A DNA stretch of 64,000 nucleotides from Pelomonas aquatica (GCF_026712205.1 NZ_JAPPUW010000009.1:62001-126000), one strand, 5' to 3'; shown: positions 42,611-51,266, counted from the stretch's first letter. The notes: generated by a model from the sequence alone, not told the origin. Numbers and translations are program-made.

Positions 42611-43761
42611 GGGCACTTCTCGAAACCTCCCTCACGCCTGACAGGCTGATCGGGCACGATGTGGGCCATGAACACGCCGCGCATCAAGCCCTCGACGTTC
42701 TGGCGCCGCCAGCCCTCGACGGACCTGTTCGTGCAGGAGCAGCGCCAGGACAAGATGGGCGGCTTCATCGCCAACCTGGCGGCGATGGACGAGTTGATCG
42801 ACTTCGCGGCCATTGCGGCCCAGGTGGACAGCGCCTGCCCGCGGCCCGATCGCAGCAAGGGCGGTCGCCCGCCGTACCCCACCGAGATCATGGTGCGGCT
42901 GCTGTTCATCCAGTCGCTGTACAACCTCTCGGACGAATACTGCGAGTACCAGGTGCTGGACCGCATGAGCTTCCAGCACTTCTGCCGGCTCGATGGGATG
43001 CTGCACATCCCGGATGCGCGCACGCTGTGGCACTTCAAGCAGCACCTGGCCCAAGGCGGGCTGGGCGGGCGGGCCATCTTCGATGCGGTGAGCCAACAGC
43101 TCCAGGCCCACGGCTACATCCCGCGTGGCGGGCAGATCGTGGACGCCAGCATCGTGCAGGCGCCGGTCACCCAGGCCAAGAGCGAAGAGCGGGAAGCCCT
43201 CAACGAGGGGAAGCCTCCCGAAGGCTGGTCATCCAAGCGGGTGCGCCACACCGACCGCGATGCGCGCTGGACCAAGAAGCACGGCAAGAGCTACTACGGC
43301 TACAAGGTCCATGCCAACAGCGACGCGCGCTACAAGCTGATCCGCAAGCTCAAGGTGACGCCAGCCAACGTGGACGACGGCCAGACCTTGGCGGACGTGC
43401 TGGACGCGAGCAACACCGGCAAACGCGCGCGGGGCGAGCATGTGTTCGCGGGGCTGGAACAACTGGGTGGCAAGTGCGTGCGGGCACTGACGCTGGCCAG
43501 GAACGAACTGGCGATCCTGCTCAAGTGCTCGGCCTACAACGTCAAGCGACTGGTCTGGCTGGTGGGCAACGACCCACTGCCCTGGGCGCGCTGAGGGGCG
43601 AGGTGCGTCCGCGGAGCCCGAAAACGGGGTTGTGCAGGGCTCTGGCCACCGACGAAGACCGCCCCGGCGCGCTTGTGGTGCTGCCGAAACCCCTGAACCG
43701 GCCACTGCGGGCGGTCTCACGTCGGATCAGCCGGAGAAAACGGGGGTTATGCGAAGTGCCC
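42611..43761 (+). mobile_element. IS5-family insertion sequence
   Basis: A 1151-bp element bounded by imperfect inverted repeats. The left end starts GGGCACTTCTCGAAACC, and the reverse complement of the right end starts GGGCACTTCGCATAACC. The 4-bp sequence AAAA flanks both ends (42607-42610 and 43762-43765), consistent with the 4-bp duplication of IS5-type elements. It encodes one transposase, which carries an internal deletion. The element inserted into DNA that already separated the two DUF455 genes. Confidence 0.85.
42659..43594 (+). CDS. IS5-family transposase, internally deleted
   Basis: A 311-residue DDE transposase (DUF772 N-domain: RPDRSKGGRPPYPTEIMVR, SDEYCEYQVLDRMSFQHFC). The first catalytic Asp is in GGQIVDASIVQAP, and the Glu region is RARGEHVFAGLEQLGGK. 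In the family about 45-55 residues with the second Asp (a YADxGY-like motif) lie between these; here ADVLDASNTG joins directly to KRARGEHVF. The deletion is in frame but removes a catalytic residue, so the enzyme is probably inactive. An ATG four codons in is an alternative start. Confidence 0.85.
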   Translation: MWAMNTPRIKPSTFWRRQPSTDLFVQEQRQDKMGGFIANLAAMDELIDFAAIAAQVDSACPRPDRSKGGRPPYPTEIMVRLLFIQSLYNLSDEYCEYQVLDRMSFQHFCRLDGMLHIPDARTLWHFKQHLAQGGLGGRAIFDAVSQQLQAHGYIPRGGQIVDASIVQAPVTQAKSEEREALNEGKPPEGWSSKRVRHTDRDARWTKKHGKSYYGYKVHANSDARYKLIRKLKVTPANVDDGQTLADVLDASNTGKRARGEHVFAGLEQLGGKCVRALTLARNELAILLKCSAYNVKRLVWLVGNDPLPWAR

Positions 43762-43811
43762 AAAAGGGTCACCGGGATTAACGTGAGCAAACTGGCATAG
43801 AGGGAGCTGCG

Positions 43812-44639
43812 ATGGATTTCCTGGCAATGGCGTTTGGAAGTGCGCTTGCTGAGTCTGCGATCTTCTTTCCGATCACATATCTCGCGCTCGCCAAGCAGCT
43901 CAACCTTGAACCGCTGCGCGCAGCGTGGCGCCCGTGGGGCTCCTACGTCGTGGTGCGCACCATCGTTGTGATGCTATTCGGCGTGCCCACGACTAACTCC
44001 GTCTCGGGAGTCGTGTCGGTATTCTTTGTCCCAATTTTTGTCGCCTCCCTCGTCCTTCTCGTTTGGTCGCGGTTGGGTCAAGTCTCTGGGTCAACAAAAC
44101 CTAAACCAGCGTCTTCGCCAGAAAGGTCGGCTGACCACCAGGGCGACTTTGTCGTGGATGCAGAGCAGCGGAAGCTCAATGTGAAGCGAGGGCTGTTGCG
44201 CCTCTGGCTCGTTGGGGCGGTGACCTGGATAGTGGGTCTCGCCGCGATTGATGGTGTCCCCGAAAAGATCGTATACGCGCGGCGATACCACGCTAACTAT
44301 GCGGCCCTAAAGGCAGAACAAGACGGCCTCGATAGTCTGGCGGCGACAACCCGCCCGCCAACTCTCGCGGAAGCGCAGTGCGAGCAGCAAGAGCGGGCTC
44401 GAAGCGCCAAGAGTCCAGCTTTGCCCAGCAGCGACTCAAATCCCTACGCCGCGTTCGCCGCTGACTACGTAATCGAACAAAAGTGCAGAGTGATCGTTCA
44501 TCACAAACCTGCCCTCCCGGACTGGTCATGGCTAGTGCCCGTGTTCGTCCCTCCAACGATTGGAGTTCTCGCCATGTTCATCGCCGGCTGGTTCGTTGCG
44601 CGTATATCGCGATGGGTTTGGCGTGGCTTTTCGAGCTAG
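43812..44639 (+). CDS. Orphan membrane protein of lower GC, probable transferred gene
   Basis: Not recognised. This 275-residue protein has two or three N-terminal hydrophobic segments (about 8-28, 44-62, 66-86), a helix at about 133-150, a soluble Ala/Gln/Glu-rich stretch (155-235, with Cys residues at about 193 and 220) and a C-terminal helix (about 243-265). GGGAG precedes the ATG. Base composition and codon choice (gat, ttt, gtt, ata-type codons) are visibly less GC-biased than in its neighbours, and it lies between an IS element and a DUF455 copy, so horizontal acquisition is likely. Confidence 0.7.
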   Translation: MDFLAMAFGSALAESAIFFPITYLALAKQLNLEPLRAAWRPWGSYVVVRTIVVMLFGVPTTNSVSGVVSVFFVPIFVASLVLLVWSRLGQVSGSTKPKPASSPERSADHQGDFVVDAEQRKLNVKRGLLRLWLVGAVTWIVGLAAIDGVPEKIVYARRYHANYAALKAEQDGLDSLAATTRPPTLAEAQCEQQERARSAKSPALPSSDSNPYAAFAADYVIEQKCRVIVHHKPALPDWSWLVPVFVPPTIGVLAMFIAGWFVARISRWVWRGFSS

Positions 44640-44710
44640 GAAGTGCCGGTTCCGTTAGGGTGCACTGGCATGGCAGGCCGGTTGTGATCAAGTCCGTCAA
44701 AATTTTAGAA

Positions 44711-45511
44711 ATGGAACTCAGACATGGCTGCCTGCAGGCCTTAGCCCTGCCCGGCACGAGCGACAAGCTGGCCGCCGTGGCAGCCCTGTGGGCGGCGCGC
44801 GAGACGCTCGCGACCCATGCCGATGCCCGGCTCGCAGCCCAGCCCGATTTGCCCGCCCTGCCCGGCCGCCCACCCCTGCCGCGGCTGGTGGACCCAAGCG
44901 CAGTACCACAGCGCTCGCCCTTCACAGACGAAGGCCGCGCCGCGCTGCTGCACGCCATCGCGCACATCGAGTTCAATGCGATCAACCTGGCCCTGGACGT
45001 CGCCTGGCGCTTCGCCGGCATGCCGGCCGCCTTCTACCGCGACTGGCTGCGCATCGCCGCCGAGGAGGCCCTGCACTTCACGCTGCTGCGCGAGCATCTG
45101 CTGACCCTGGGCTTCGACTACGGCGACTTCGACGCCCACAACGCGCTGTGGGACATGGCCGAGCGCACGCGCCACGACCTGCTGGCCCGCATCGCCCTGG
45201 TGCCGCGCACGCTGGAGGCCCGCGGCCTGGACGCCTCGCCGGCCGTCAAGCGCAAGCTGGTCGGCGCCGGCGACCTGCGCGCCGGCGAGATCCTGGACCT
45301 CATCCTGCGCGACGAGATCGGCCATGTGGCGGCCGGCAACCGCTGGTACCGCTTCGTCTGCGGGCAGCGCGGCCTGGACCCCGTCGCCACCTATGCCGAG
45401 CTGGCCGCCCGCTACCAGGCGCCCAAGCTGCGCGCCCCCTTCAACCTCGAAGCCCGCCGCGCCGCCGGTTTCGACGAGGCCGAACTGGCCGCCTTGCAGC
45501 GGGCCTGCTGA
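44711..45511 (+). CDS. DUF455 family ferritin-like protein
   Basis: This 266-residue member of the DUF455 ferritin-like family is predicted to be a four-helix bundle with a di-metal site. Ligand-type motifs are HAIAHIEFNAINLALD, AAEEALHFTLLREHL and RDEIGHVAAGNRWY. The family occurs near tRNA-hydroxylase-like (MiaE-type) proteins in fold space, but its reaction is not known. The ATG at 44711 gives MELRHGCLQALALPG, the normal N-terminus; the frame upstream overlaps the low-GC gene. It is the intact relative of the fragment at 42331 (about one third identical over the shared N-terminus). Confidence 0.85.
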   Translation: MELRHGCLQALALPGTSDKLAAVAALWAARETLATHADARLAAQPDLPALPGRPPLPRLVDPSAVPQRSPFTDEGRAALLHAIAHIEFNAINLALDVAWRFAGMPAAFYRDWLRIAAEEALHFTLLREHLLTLGFDYGDFDAHNALWDMAERTRHDLLARIALVPRTLEARGLDASPAVKRKLVGAGDLRAGEILDLILRDEIGHVAAGNRWYRFVCGQRGLDPVATYAELAARYQAPKLRAPFNLEARRAAGFDEAELAALQRAC

Positions 45512-45621
45512 GGCGGCGGGTCCGGTGTCCGGCTCTGGTGGGAACCCTGAGATGCCGGCAAATTCTGACCATCCCGTCAAATTGACTCTAGACTTTGCCG
45601 TCCCTTGCCGAGGAGCCCCGC

Positions 45622-46938
45622 ATGAGCGCAGACGTTTCCAAGCTTGACGCCTACTGGATGCCCTTCACTGCCAACCGGCAGTTCAAGCAGTCGCCGCGGC
45701 TGCTGACGAAGGCCGATGGCATGTTCTTCCGCGACGACAAGGGCCGCGAGGTGCTCGACGGCATCGCCGGCCTGTGGTGCGTCAACGCCGGCCACAACCG
45801 GCCCCGCATCGTCCAGGCCATCCAGCAGCAGGCGGCCGAGCTGGACTTCGCGCCGCCCTTCCAGATGGGCCATCCCAAGGCCTTCGAGCTGGCCGAGCGC
45901 CTGGCCGCCATCGCGCCGGCGGGCATGAACCGCGTGTTCTTCACGAACTCCGGCTCCGAGTCCGTCGAGACCGCGCTGAAGATGGCCATCGCCTACCACC
46001 GCGTGCGCGGCGAAGGCGCGCGCACCCGCCTCATCGGCCGCGAGCGCGGCTACCACGGCGTCAACTTCGGCGGCATCTCGGTGGGCGGCATGGTGGCCAA
46101 CCGCAAGATGTTCGGCAGCCTGCTGGCCGGCGTCGACCACATCCGCCACACGCACGACCCGGCGCGCAATGCCTTCTCGGTCGGCATCCCCCGGCACGGC
46201 GCCGAGTTCGCCGACGACCTGGAGCGCCTGGTCGCGCTGCACGACGCGTCGACCATCGCCGCCGTCATCGTCGAGCCGGTGGCCGGCTCCACCGGCGTGC
46301 TGATCCCGCCCCAAGGCTATCTGCAGCGCCTGCGCGAGATCTGCGACAGGCACGGCATCCTCTTGATCTTCGACGAGGTCATCACCGGCTTCGGCCGCAC
46401 CGGCAAGCCCTTCGGCGCCCAGACCTTCGGCGTCACGCCCGACCTGATGACGGTGGCCAAGGGCCTGACGAACGGCTGCGTGCCGATGGGCGCCGTCTTC
46501 GCCCAGCAGAAGATCCACGACGCCTTCATGACCGGGCCCGAGCACCTGATCGAGTTCTTCCACGGCTACACCTACTCGGCCCACCCGCTGGCCTGCGCCG
46601 CCGGCCTGGCCACGCTGGACACCTATGCCGACGACGACCTGCTGACGCGCGCCGCGCGCATGCAGGACGAGTTCGCGAAGGCGCTGCACTCGCTGCGCGA
46701 CGAGCCCAATGTCATCGACGTGCGCAGCATCGGCCTGGTCGGCGGCGTCGAGCTCAAGCCCCTGCCCGGCGAGCCGGCCAAGCGCGCCTTCAATGTCTTC
46801 CTGGACTGCTGGGACAAGGGCCTGCTGATCCGCACGACCGGCGACACCATCGCGCTGTCGCCGCCGCTGATCATCGAGAGCAGCCACATCGAACGCATCA
46901 TCGACACGCTGCGCGGCGCCTTGCGCCGGGCGGCCTGA
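45622..46938 (+). CDS. Omega-amino acid:pyruvate aminotransferase (class III)
   Basis: PLP class-III aminotransferase using beta-alanine or similar omega-amines with pyruvate. It has 438 residues. The N-terminus LDAYWMPFTANRQFKQSPRLL is characteristic of this group. PLP contacts are in FFTNSGSESVETALKMA and LIFDEVITGFGRTG, and the Lys is in MTVAKGLTNGCVPMGAV. GAGG precedes the ATG at 45622. An EamA exporter follows 18 nt later and may be cotranscribed. Confidence 0.9.
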   Translation: MSADVSKLDAYWMPFTANRQFKQSPRLLTKADGMFFRDDKGREVLDGIAGLWCVNAGHNRPRIVQAIQQQAAELDFAPPFQMGHPKAFELAERLAAIAPAGMNRVFFTNSGSESVETALKMAIAYHRVRGEGARTRLIGRERGYHGVNFGGISVGGMVANRKMFGSLLAGVDHIRHTHDPARNAFSVGIPRHGAEFADDLERLVALHDASTIAAVIVEPVAGSTGVLIPPQGYLQRLREICDRHGILLIFDEVITGFGRTGKPFGAQTFGVTPDLMTVAKGLTNGCVPMGAVFAQQKIHDAFMTGPEHLIEFFHGYTYSAHPLACAAGLATLDTYADDDLLTRAARMQDEFAKALHSLRDEPNVIDVRSIGLVGGVELKPLPGEPAKRAFNVFLDCWDKGLLIRTTGDTIALSPPLIIESSHIERIIDTLRGALRRAA

Positions 46939-46955
46939 GGGGCTGACCGGTCCCC

Positions 46956-47843
46956 ATGCATCCCGTTCCCTGGCGCGCCTATGCGCTGCTGGCCGCCAGC
47001 ACCAGCCTGGTCGGCAGCTATGTCGGCCTGTCGAAGCTGCTGGTCGCGGCCTTTCCGGTCTTCCTGCTCGCCGGCCTGCGCTTCGGCATCGCGGCGCTGC
47101 TGATGCTGCCCTGGCTGAAGAAGCCGGCCGCCGAGGCGCCGCTGGACGCGCACTCGCGCTGGCTGCTCTTCCTCGAATCCTTCCTCGGCAACTTCCTGTT
47201 CTCCATCTGCATGCTGTTCGGCCTGCGGCAGAGCTCGGCCGTCGTGGCCGGCGTCATCATGGCCGGCATCCCGGCGGCGGTGGCGCTGCTGAGCCGGGTC
47301 TTGCTGCGCGAGCAGCTCAGCCGCCGCGTGCTGGCCGGCATCGCCTGCGCGGTGGGCGGCATTGCGCTGGTCGCCAGCGGCCGGCAGGGCGGCGCCGCGA
47401 CGACGCCCGCCGGCGCGTTGCTGCTGCTCGCCGCGGTGTTCTGCGAGGCCTGCTATGTCGTCATCGGCAAGAAGCTGACCGCCGGCCTGGGGCCCAGGCG
47501 CATCAGCGCGCTGATCAACCTCTGGGGCCTGGTGCTCGTCGCGCCGCTGGCCGTCTGGCAGGCCTTGAGCTTCGACTTCGCCGCGCCACGCGCGCTGGAC
47601 TGGGGCCTGCTGGCCTATTACGCGGCGACCGCCAGCGTCGTCACCGTCTGGCTGTGGATGGCCGGCCTGCGCCGCCTGCCGGCCGCCAAGGCGGGCGTGT
47701 TCATGGTCTTCCTGCCCATCAGCACGGCGCTGGTCGGCCTGCTGCTCGGCGAGAGCCTGTCCACCGCCCAGGCCCTGGCCTATGGCCTGGCGCTATTGGG
47801 CGTGCTGCTGGCGACATGGCCGGCCAAGCCCGCGCCTCGTTAG
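46956..47843 (+). CDS. EamA/RhaT-family (DMT superfamily) transporter
   Basis: This 295-residue inner-membrane protein has about ten transmembrane helices arranged as two EamA repeats. The repeat signatures are GVIMAGIPAAVALLSRVLLRE and AKAGVFMVFLPISTALVGLLLGES. Family members export amino acids, amines or metabolites; the substrate here is unknown. Co-location with the aminotransferase might suggest amine or amino-acid export. This is inference. Confidence 0.88.
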   Translation: MHPVPWRAYALLAASTSLVGSYVGLSKLLVAAFPVFLLAGLRFGIAALLMLPWLKKPAAEAPLDAHSRWLLFLESFLGNFLFSICMLFGLRQSSAVVAGVIMAGIPAAVALLSRVLLREQLSRRVLAGIACAVGGIALVASGRQGGAATTPAGALLLLAAVFCEACYVVIGKKLTAGLGPRRISALINLWGLVLVAPLAVWQALSFDFAAPRALDWGLLAYYAATASVVTVWLWMAGLRRLPAAKAGVFMVFLPISTALVGLLLGESLSTAQALAYGLALLGVLLATWPAKPAPR

Positions 47844-47896
47844 CATCTCGTCCTGCCGCGCCTGCGCCGGCCCCGACTTCCGCCCCGTTTCAAGCC

Positions 47897-48877
47897 ATGA
47901 CTCCCACGACCCACCTCCGCGTCCACCAGTTCGCCGGCCTGCAGCCCGGCCCCCGCCTGCTCGTGACCGGCGCGGTCCATGGCAACGAGATCCACGGCAC
48001 CCAGGCCATGGCCGAGATCATTCGCCAGCTCGATGCCGGCGAGCTGACGCTGCTGCGCGGCACGCTGACCCTCGTGCCCATCGTCAACCCGCTCGCGAAC
48101 CAGCTCAACCGCCGCGAGGGCGACCGCAACCTGAACCGCAACCTGCGCCCGCCCGTCATCGCCCACGACTACGAGGACCGCATCGCGCGCGTGCTGTGCC
48201 CGCTGATCGCCCGGCACGACGGCCTGCTGGACCTGCACAGCTTCCAGGGCCAGGGCCCCGCCTTCGCGATGATCGGCCCGCGCAACAACGCCGGCGAGCT
48301 GGAGCCCTTCGCGCAGGAGGCCACCGAGTCCGCGCTGGCCGCGCGCCTGGGCGTGGGCCGCATCGTCGAGGGCTGGCTGTCCACCTATGCGCTCGGCCTG
48401 CAGCGCCGCCGGCAGCGCGAGCACGACGGCTCGCGCCGCGCCGCGCTGATCTCCGACCCGCACTACGGCGTCGGCACGACCGAATACATGCGCTCCACCG
48501 GCGGCTGGGCCATCACGCTGGAATGCGGCCAGCACCTGGACCCGAACGGCCCCGAGGTGGCCCGCCTGGCCATCCTGCGCGCGCTGGTCTTCCTCGGCAT
48601 GCTGGACGAGGGCGCCGTCGAGCCCCACCGCCCGGCGCAGGCGCCGGAGCTGCTGCAGCTCTACGACGTCATCGACCGCGAGGACATGGGCGACAGCTTC
48701 GAGCGCGAATGGGCCAGCTTCGACGCCATCGAGAAGGGCCAGAAGATCGGCACCCGCGCCAGCGGCGCGGCCGTGCTGGCGCCGGGCGAGGGACGCATCG
48801 TGTTCCCGAACGTGAAGTCGCAGCCGGGGACGGAATGGTTCTACCTGGCGCGGCCGAGCGACCGCAGCCTCGGTTGA
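47897..48877 (+). CDS. Succinylglutamate desuccinylase/aspartoacylase family protein
   Basis: This 326-residue zinc-dependent M14-like hydrolase has zinc ligands seen as GAVHGNEIHG (His and Glu), LDLHS (His), the Arg-Asn substrate pair in REGDRNLNRNL, and the likely catalytic Glu in WAITLECGQH. It may remove acyl groups from an amino acid. The ATG at 47897 (MTPTTHLRVHQFAG) was chosen; the frame is open far upstream through the EamA gene. No arginine-degradation genes are nearby. Confidence 0.87.
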   Translation: MTPTTHLRVHQFAGLQPGPRLLVTGAVHGNEIHGTQAMAEIIRQLDAGELTLLRGTLTLVPIVNPLANQLNRREGDRNLNRNLRPPVIAHDYEDRIARVLCPLIARHDGLLDLHSFQGQGPAFAMIGPRNNAGELEPFAQEATESALAARLGVGRIVEGWLSTYALGLQRRRQREHDGSRRAALISDPHYGVGTTEYMRSTGGWAITLECGQHLDPNGPEVARLAILRALVFLGMLDEGAVEPHRPAQAPELLQLYDVIDREDMGDSFEREWASFDAIEKGQKIGTRASGAAVLAPGEGRIVFPNVKSQPGTEWFYLARPSDRSLG

Positions 48878-48903
48878 CGGCGGCAACGCGCCGGCGGTCG
48901 CGC

Positions 48904-49515
48904 ATGACCCGCATCCCCCTGCTGCTGACGGCGCTGCGGGCGGCGCTGGCGCCCGTCGTCGCGCTGCTGGCCCTGCGCTTCCCCTCGGGCCTCGCCTTCG
49001 CCCTCTGCCTGGCCGGTGCATTCCTGTCCGACGTCTTCGACGGCATCCTCGCGCGACGCTGGGGCGTGGCCACGCAGACGCTGCGCCGCCTGGACAGCGC
49101 CGCGGACAGCCTGTTCTACGTGGCCGCCACCTTCGCCGTCTGGCATCTCCATCCCGCCACGCTGCAAAGCCGCTGGCCGTGGCTGGCCGTCCTGCTGGCG
49201 CTGGAACTGTCCCGCTACGCCTTCGACCTGCTGAAGTTCCGGCGCGAGGCCTCGTACCACATGTGGTCCTCGAAGGCCTGGGGCCTGGCCCTGTTCATCG
49301 GCTTCCTGTCCATCCTCGGTTTCGGCCACGATGGCGCCGCGGTCGATGCGGCCATCGGCCTCGGGATCGCGGCGGACCTGGAGGGCCTGGCCATTTCCAT
49401 CGTGCTGCAGCGCTGGCAGAGCGACGTCCCCAGCCTCTACCACGCACTCCGGCAGCGGCGCGCACGCCTGAGCGGCCCGGCGGACGGTGCCCCTGCAAAC
49501 GTCAACCGATCATGA
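48904..49515 (+). CDS. CDP-alcohol phosphatidyltransferase family protein
   Basis: A 203-residue, multi-pass membrane enzyme that transfers a substituted phosphate from a CDP-alcohol to an acceptor alcohol. The signature is visible as DVFDGILARRWGVATQTLRRLDSAADS. The four metal Asp residues and the DG and AR pairs are present, but the Gly normally ninth after AR is Leu here. The ATG at 48904 follows the peptidase stop by 26 nt. Substrate unknown. Confidence 0.82.
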   Translation: MTRIPLLLTALRAALAPVVALLALRFPSGLAFALCLAGAFLSDVFDGILARRWGVATQTLRRLDSAADSLFYVAATFAVWHLHPATLQSRWPWLAVLLALELSRYAFDLLKFRREASYHMWSSKAWGLALFIGFLSILGFGHDGAAVDAAIGLGIAADLEGLAISIVLQRWQSDVPSLYHALRQRRARLSGPADGAPANVNRS

Positions 49516-49570
49516 TCGCGCCGGACTTGCAAGCCGTGGGGACATGCCTTTGCCGCGGACAATCTCCGTC

Positions 49571-50221
49571 ATGCGCATAGATTTCATCTCCGACGTCGTC
49601 TGCCCCTGGTGCGCGATCGGCCTGTACTCGCTGGAGGCCGCCGCCGCCCGCATCCCCGGGCTGACGCTGGACCTGCACTTCCACCCCTTCGAACTCAACC
49701 CCGGCATGGGGCCCGAGGGCCAGGACATCGAGGAGCACCTGGCCGAGAAATACGGCGCCGGCCCCGAAGCGCTGGCCGGCACGCGCCAGGCCATCCGCGA
49801 GCGCGGCGCGGCCCTGGGCTTCGACTTCCGCATGGAAGCGCGCAGCCGCATCTACAACACCCGCAGCGCCCACCGCCTGCTGCACTGGGCCGGCGAGGCC
49901 TTGGGCGGCACCGTGCAGCGCCGCCTCAAGGTCGCGCTGCTGACGGCCTATTTCACCGAGGGCCGCAATGTGTCCGACCCGGCCGTGCTGCTGGCCGTGG
50001 CCAGCGCCGCCGGCCTGCCCGAGGCCGAGGCGCGCGAGCTGCTGGCCGGCGACCGCTACGCCGACGACGTGGCCGCGGCCGAGGCCGAGGTGCAGGCCCA
50101 GGGCATCCACGCGGTGCCCGCCATCGTCGTCAACCAGCGCCACCTGATCCAGGGCGGCCAGTCGGTCGAGGTCTTCGAGAAGCTGCTGCGCCAGGTGATG
50201 GCCGAGCCGGCGACCGCCTGA
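49571..50221 (+). CDS. FrnE-like DsbA family oxidoreductase
   Basis: This 216-residue cytoplasmic thioredoxin-fold protein lacks a signal peptide. The active site is CPWC in FISDVVCPWCAIGLY, and the cis-Pro is in GIHAVPAIVVN. FrnE-type proteins are 2-hydroxychromene-isomerase or dithiol-disulfide-isomerase relatives. The ATG at 49571 is the family start. A hairpin terminator follows the stop. Confidence 0.9.
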   Translation: MRIDFISDVVCPWCAIGLYSLEAAAARIPGLTLDLHFHPFELNPGMGPEGQDIEEHLAEKYGAGPEALAGTRQAIRERGAALGFDFRMEARSRIYNTRSAHRLLHWAGEALGGTVQRRLKVALLTAYFTEGRNVSDPAVLLAVASAAGLPEAEARELLAGDRYADDVAAAEAEVQAQGIHAVPAIVVNQRHLIQGGQSVEVFEKLLRQVMAEPATA

Positions 50222-50246
50222 GCCTGCGACAATCGCCGCATCCCCA

Positions 50247-50276
50247 GAAGCCCGCCGCCGGCGGGCTTCGCCTTTC
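50247..50276 (+). terminator. Intrinsic terminator after the DsbA-family gene
   Basis: GAAGCCCGCC (50247-50256) pairs perfectly with GGCGGGCTTC (50260-50269) around a 3-nt loop, followed by GCCTTTCTC. It ends the upstream transcript 26 nt after the stop and lies in the rdgC leader. Confidence 0.8.
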
Positions 50277-50294
50277 TCTGGAGCTCCGTTTCCC

Positions 50295-51266
50295 GTGTTC
50301 AAGAACCTGATCGCCTACCGCATCGGCGAAGGCTGGGCCACCGATGCCCAGCAACTCGCCGAGCAGCTCGCCAAGGAACCCTTCCTGCCCTGCGCGCCCA
50401 CACAGCCGCTGGCCGTGGGCTGGGCCCCGCCGCGCGGCATCGAGCATGCGCCCCTCGTCGAGGTCGTCGACGGCCACTGGCTCGTCAAGCTCAAGCGCGA
50501 AGTGCGCCTGCTGCCTTCCTCCGTCGTGCAGGAGCGCGTGGACGAGCTGGCCGAGCACATCGAGGAAACCACCGGCCGCAAGCCCGGCAAGAAGGCCAAG
50601 AAGGACTTGAAGGAGCAGGCCCAGCACGAGCTGCTGCCGCGCGCCTTCACCAAGACCTCGGCCACCCAGGTCTGGATCGCGCCGCAGCAGCGCCTGCTGT
50701 TCGTCGATGCCGGCTCCAGCAGCCGCGCGGACGAGGTCATCACGCTGCTGATCCAGGCCAGCCCGGGCCTGAGCCTGCAGCTGGTGCAGACCGCCGAGAG
50801 CCCCGCCGCCGTGATGGCCGCCTGGCTGATGGACGGCGTGACGCCCGAAGGCTTCCAGATCGAGCGCGAATGCGAGCTCAAGGGCAGCGACGAGCAGAAG
50901 CCCGTCGTGCGCTATGCCCGCCACGCGTTGGACATCGACGAGGTGCGCGCCCACCTGACCAGCGGCAAGATGCCCACGCGCCTGGCGCTGAGCTGGAAGG
51001 AGCGCGTCGCCTTCACGCTGACCGAGGGCTTCGCGATCAAGAAGATCAGCTTCCTGGACCTGGCCTTCGAGGGCAGGCCCGAAACAAGCGGCGACGAGGC
51101 CTTCGACGCCGACCTGGCCCTGGCCACGGGCGAGCTGGGCGGCCTGATCCCGGCGCTGATCGAGGGCCTGGGCGGCGAGCACGACTTCGCCGCGGGCGCC
51201 GCGGTGCCGGCAGCCGCGGTGCTGCCGCCGGCCGAAGCCCTGGCCGCGGACGCGCCGCCCTGGTGA
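50295..51266 (+). CDS. rdgC: Recombination-associated protein RdgC
   Basis: Ring-shaped DNA-binding protein that modulates RecA activity. It has 323 residues starting (GTG) VFKNLIAYRIGEGW, with LPSSVVQERVDELAEHIEETTGRKPGKKAKKDLKEQAQHELLPRAF split here as LPSSVVQERVDEL and TGRKPGKKAKKDLKEQA family blocks. The Ala-rich C-terminal end is slightly longer than usual. The stop abuts the convergent TonB-receptor stop with no intervening base. Confidence 0.93.
   Translation: MFKNLIAYRIGEGWATDAQQLAEQLAKEPFLPCAPTQPLAVGWAPPRGIEHAPLVEVVDGHWLVKLKREVRLLPSSVVQERVDELAEHIEETTGRKPGKKAKKDLKEQAQHELLPRAFTKTSATQVWIAPQQRLLFVDAGSSSRADEVITLLIQASPGLSLQLVQTAESPAAVMAAWLMDGVTPEGFQIERECELKGSDEQKPVVRYARHALDIDEVRAHLTSGKMPTRLALSWKERVAFTLTEGFAIKKISFLDLAFEGRPETSGDEAFDADLALATGELGGLIPALIEGLGGEHDFAAGAAVPAAAVLPPAEALAADAPPW

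Noticed and set aside
43753-44711. Integron attC sites around the low-GC gene
   Set aside because: GTTRRRY/RYYYAAC-like pairs were looked for at both edges and did not form a proper attC stem.
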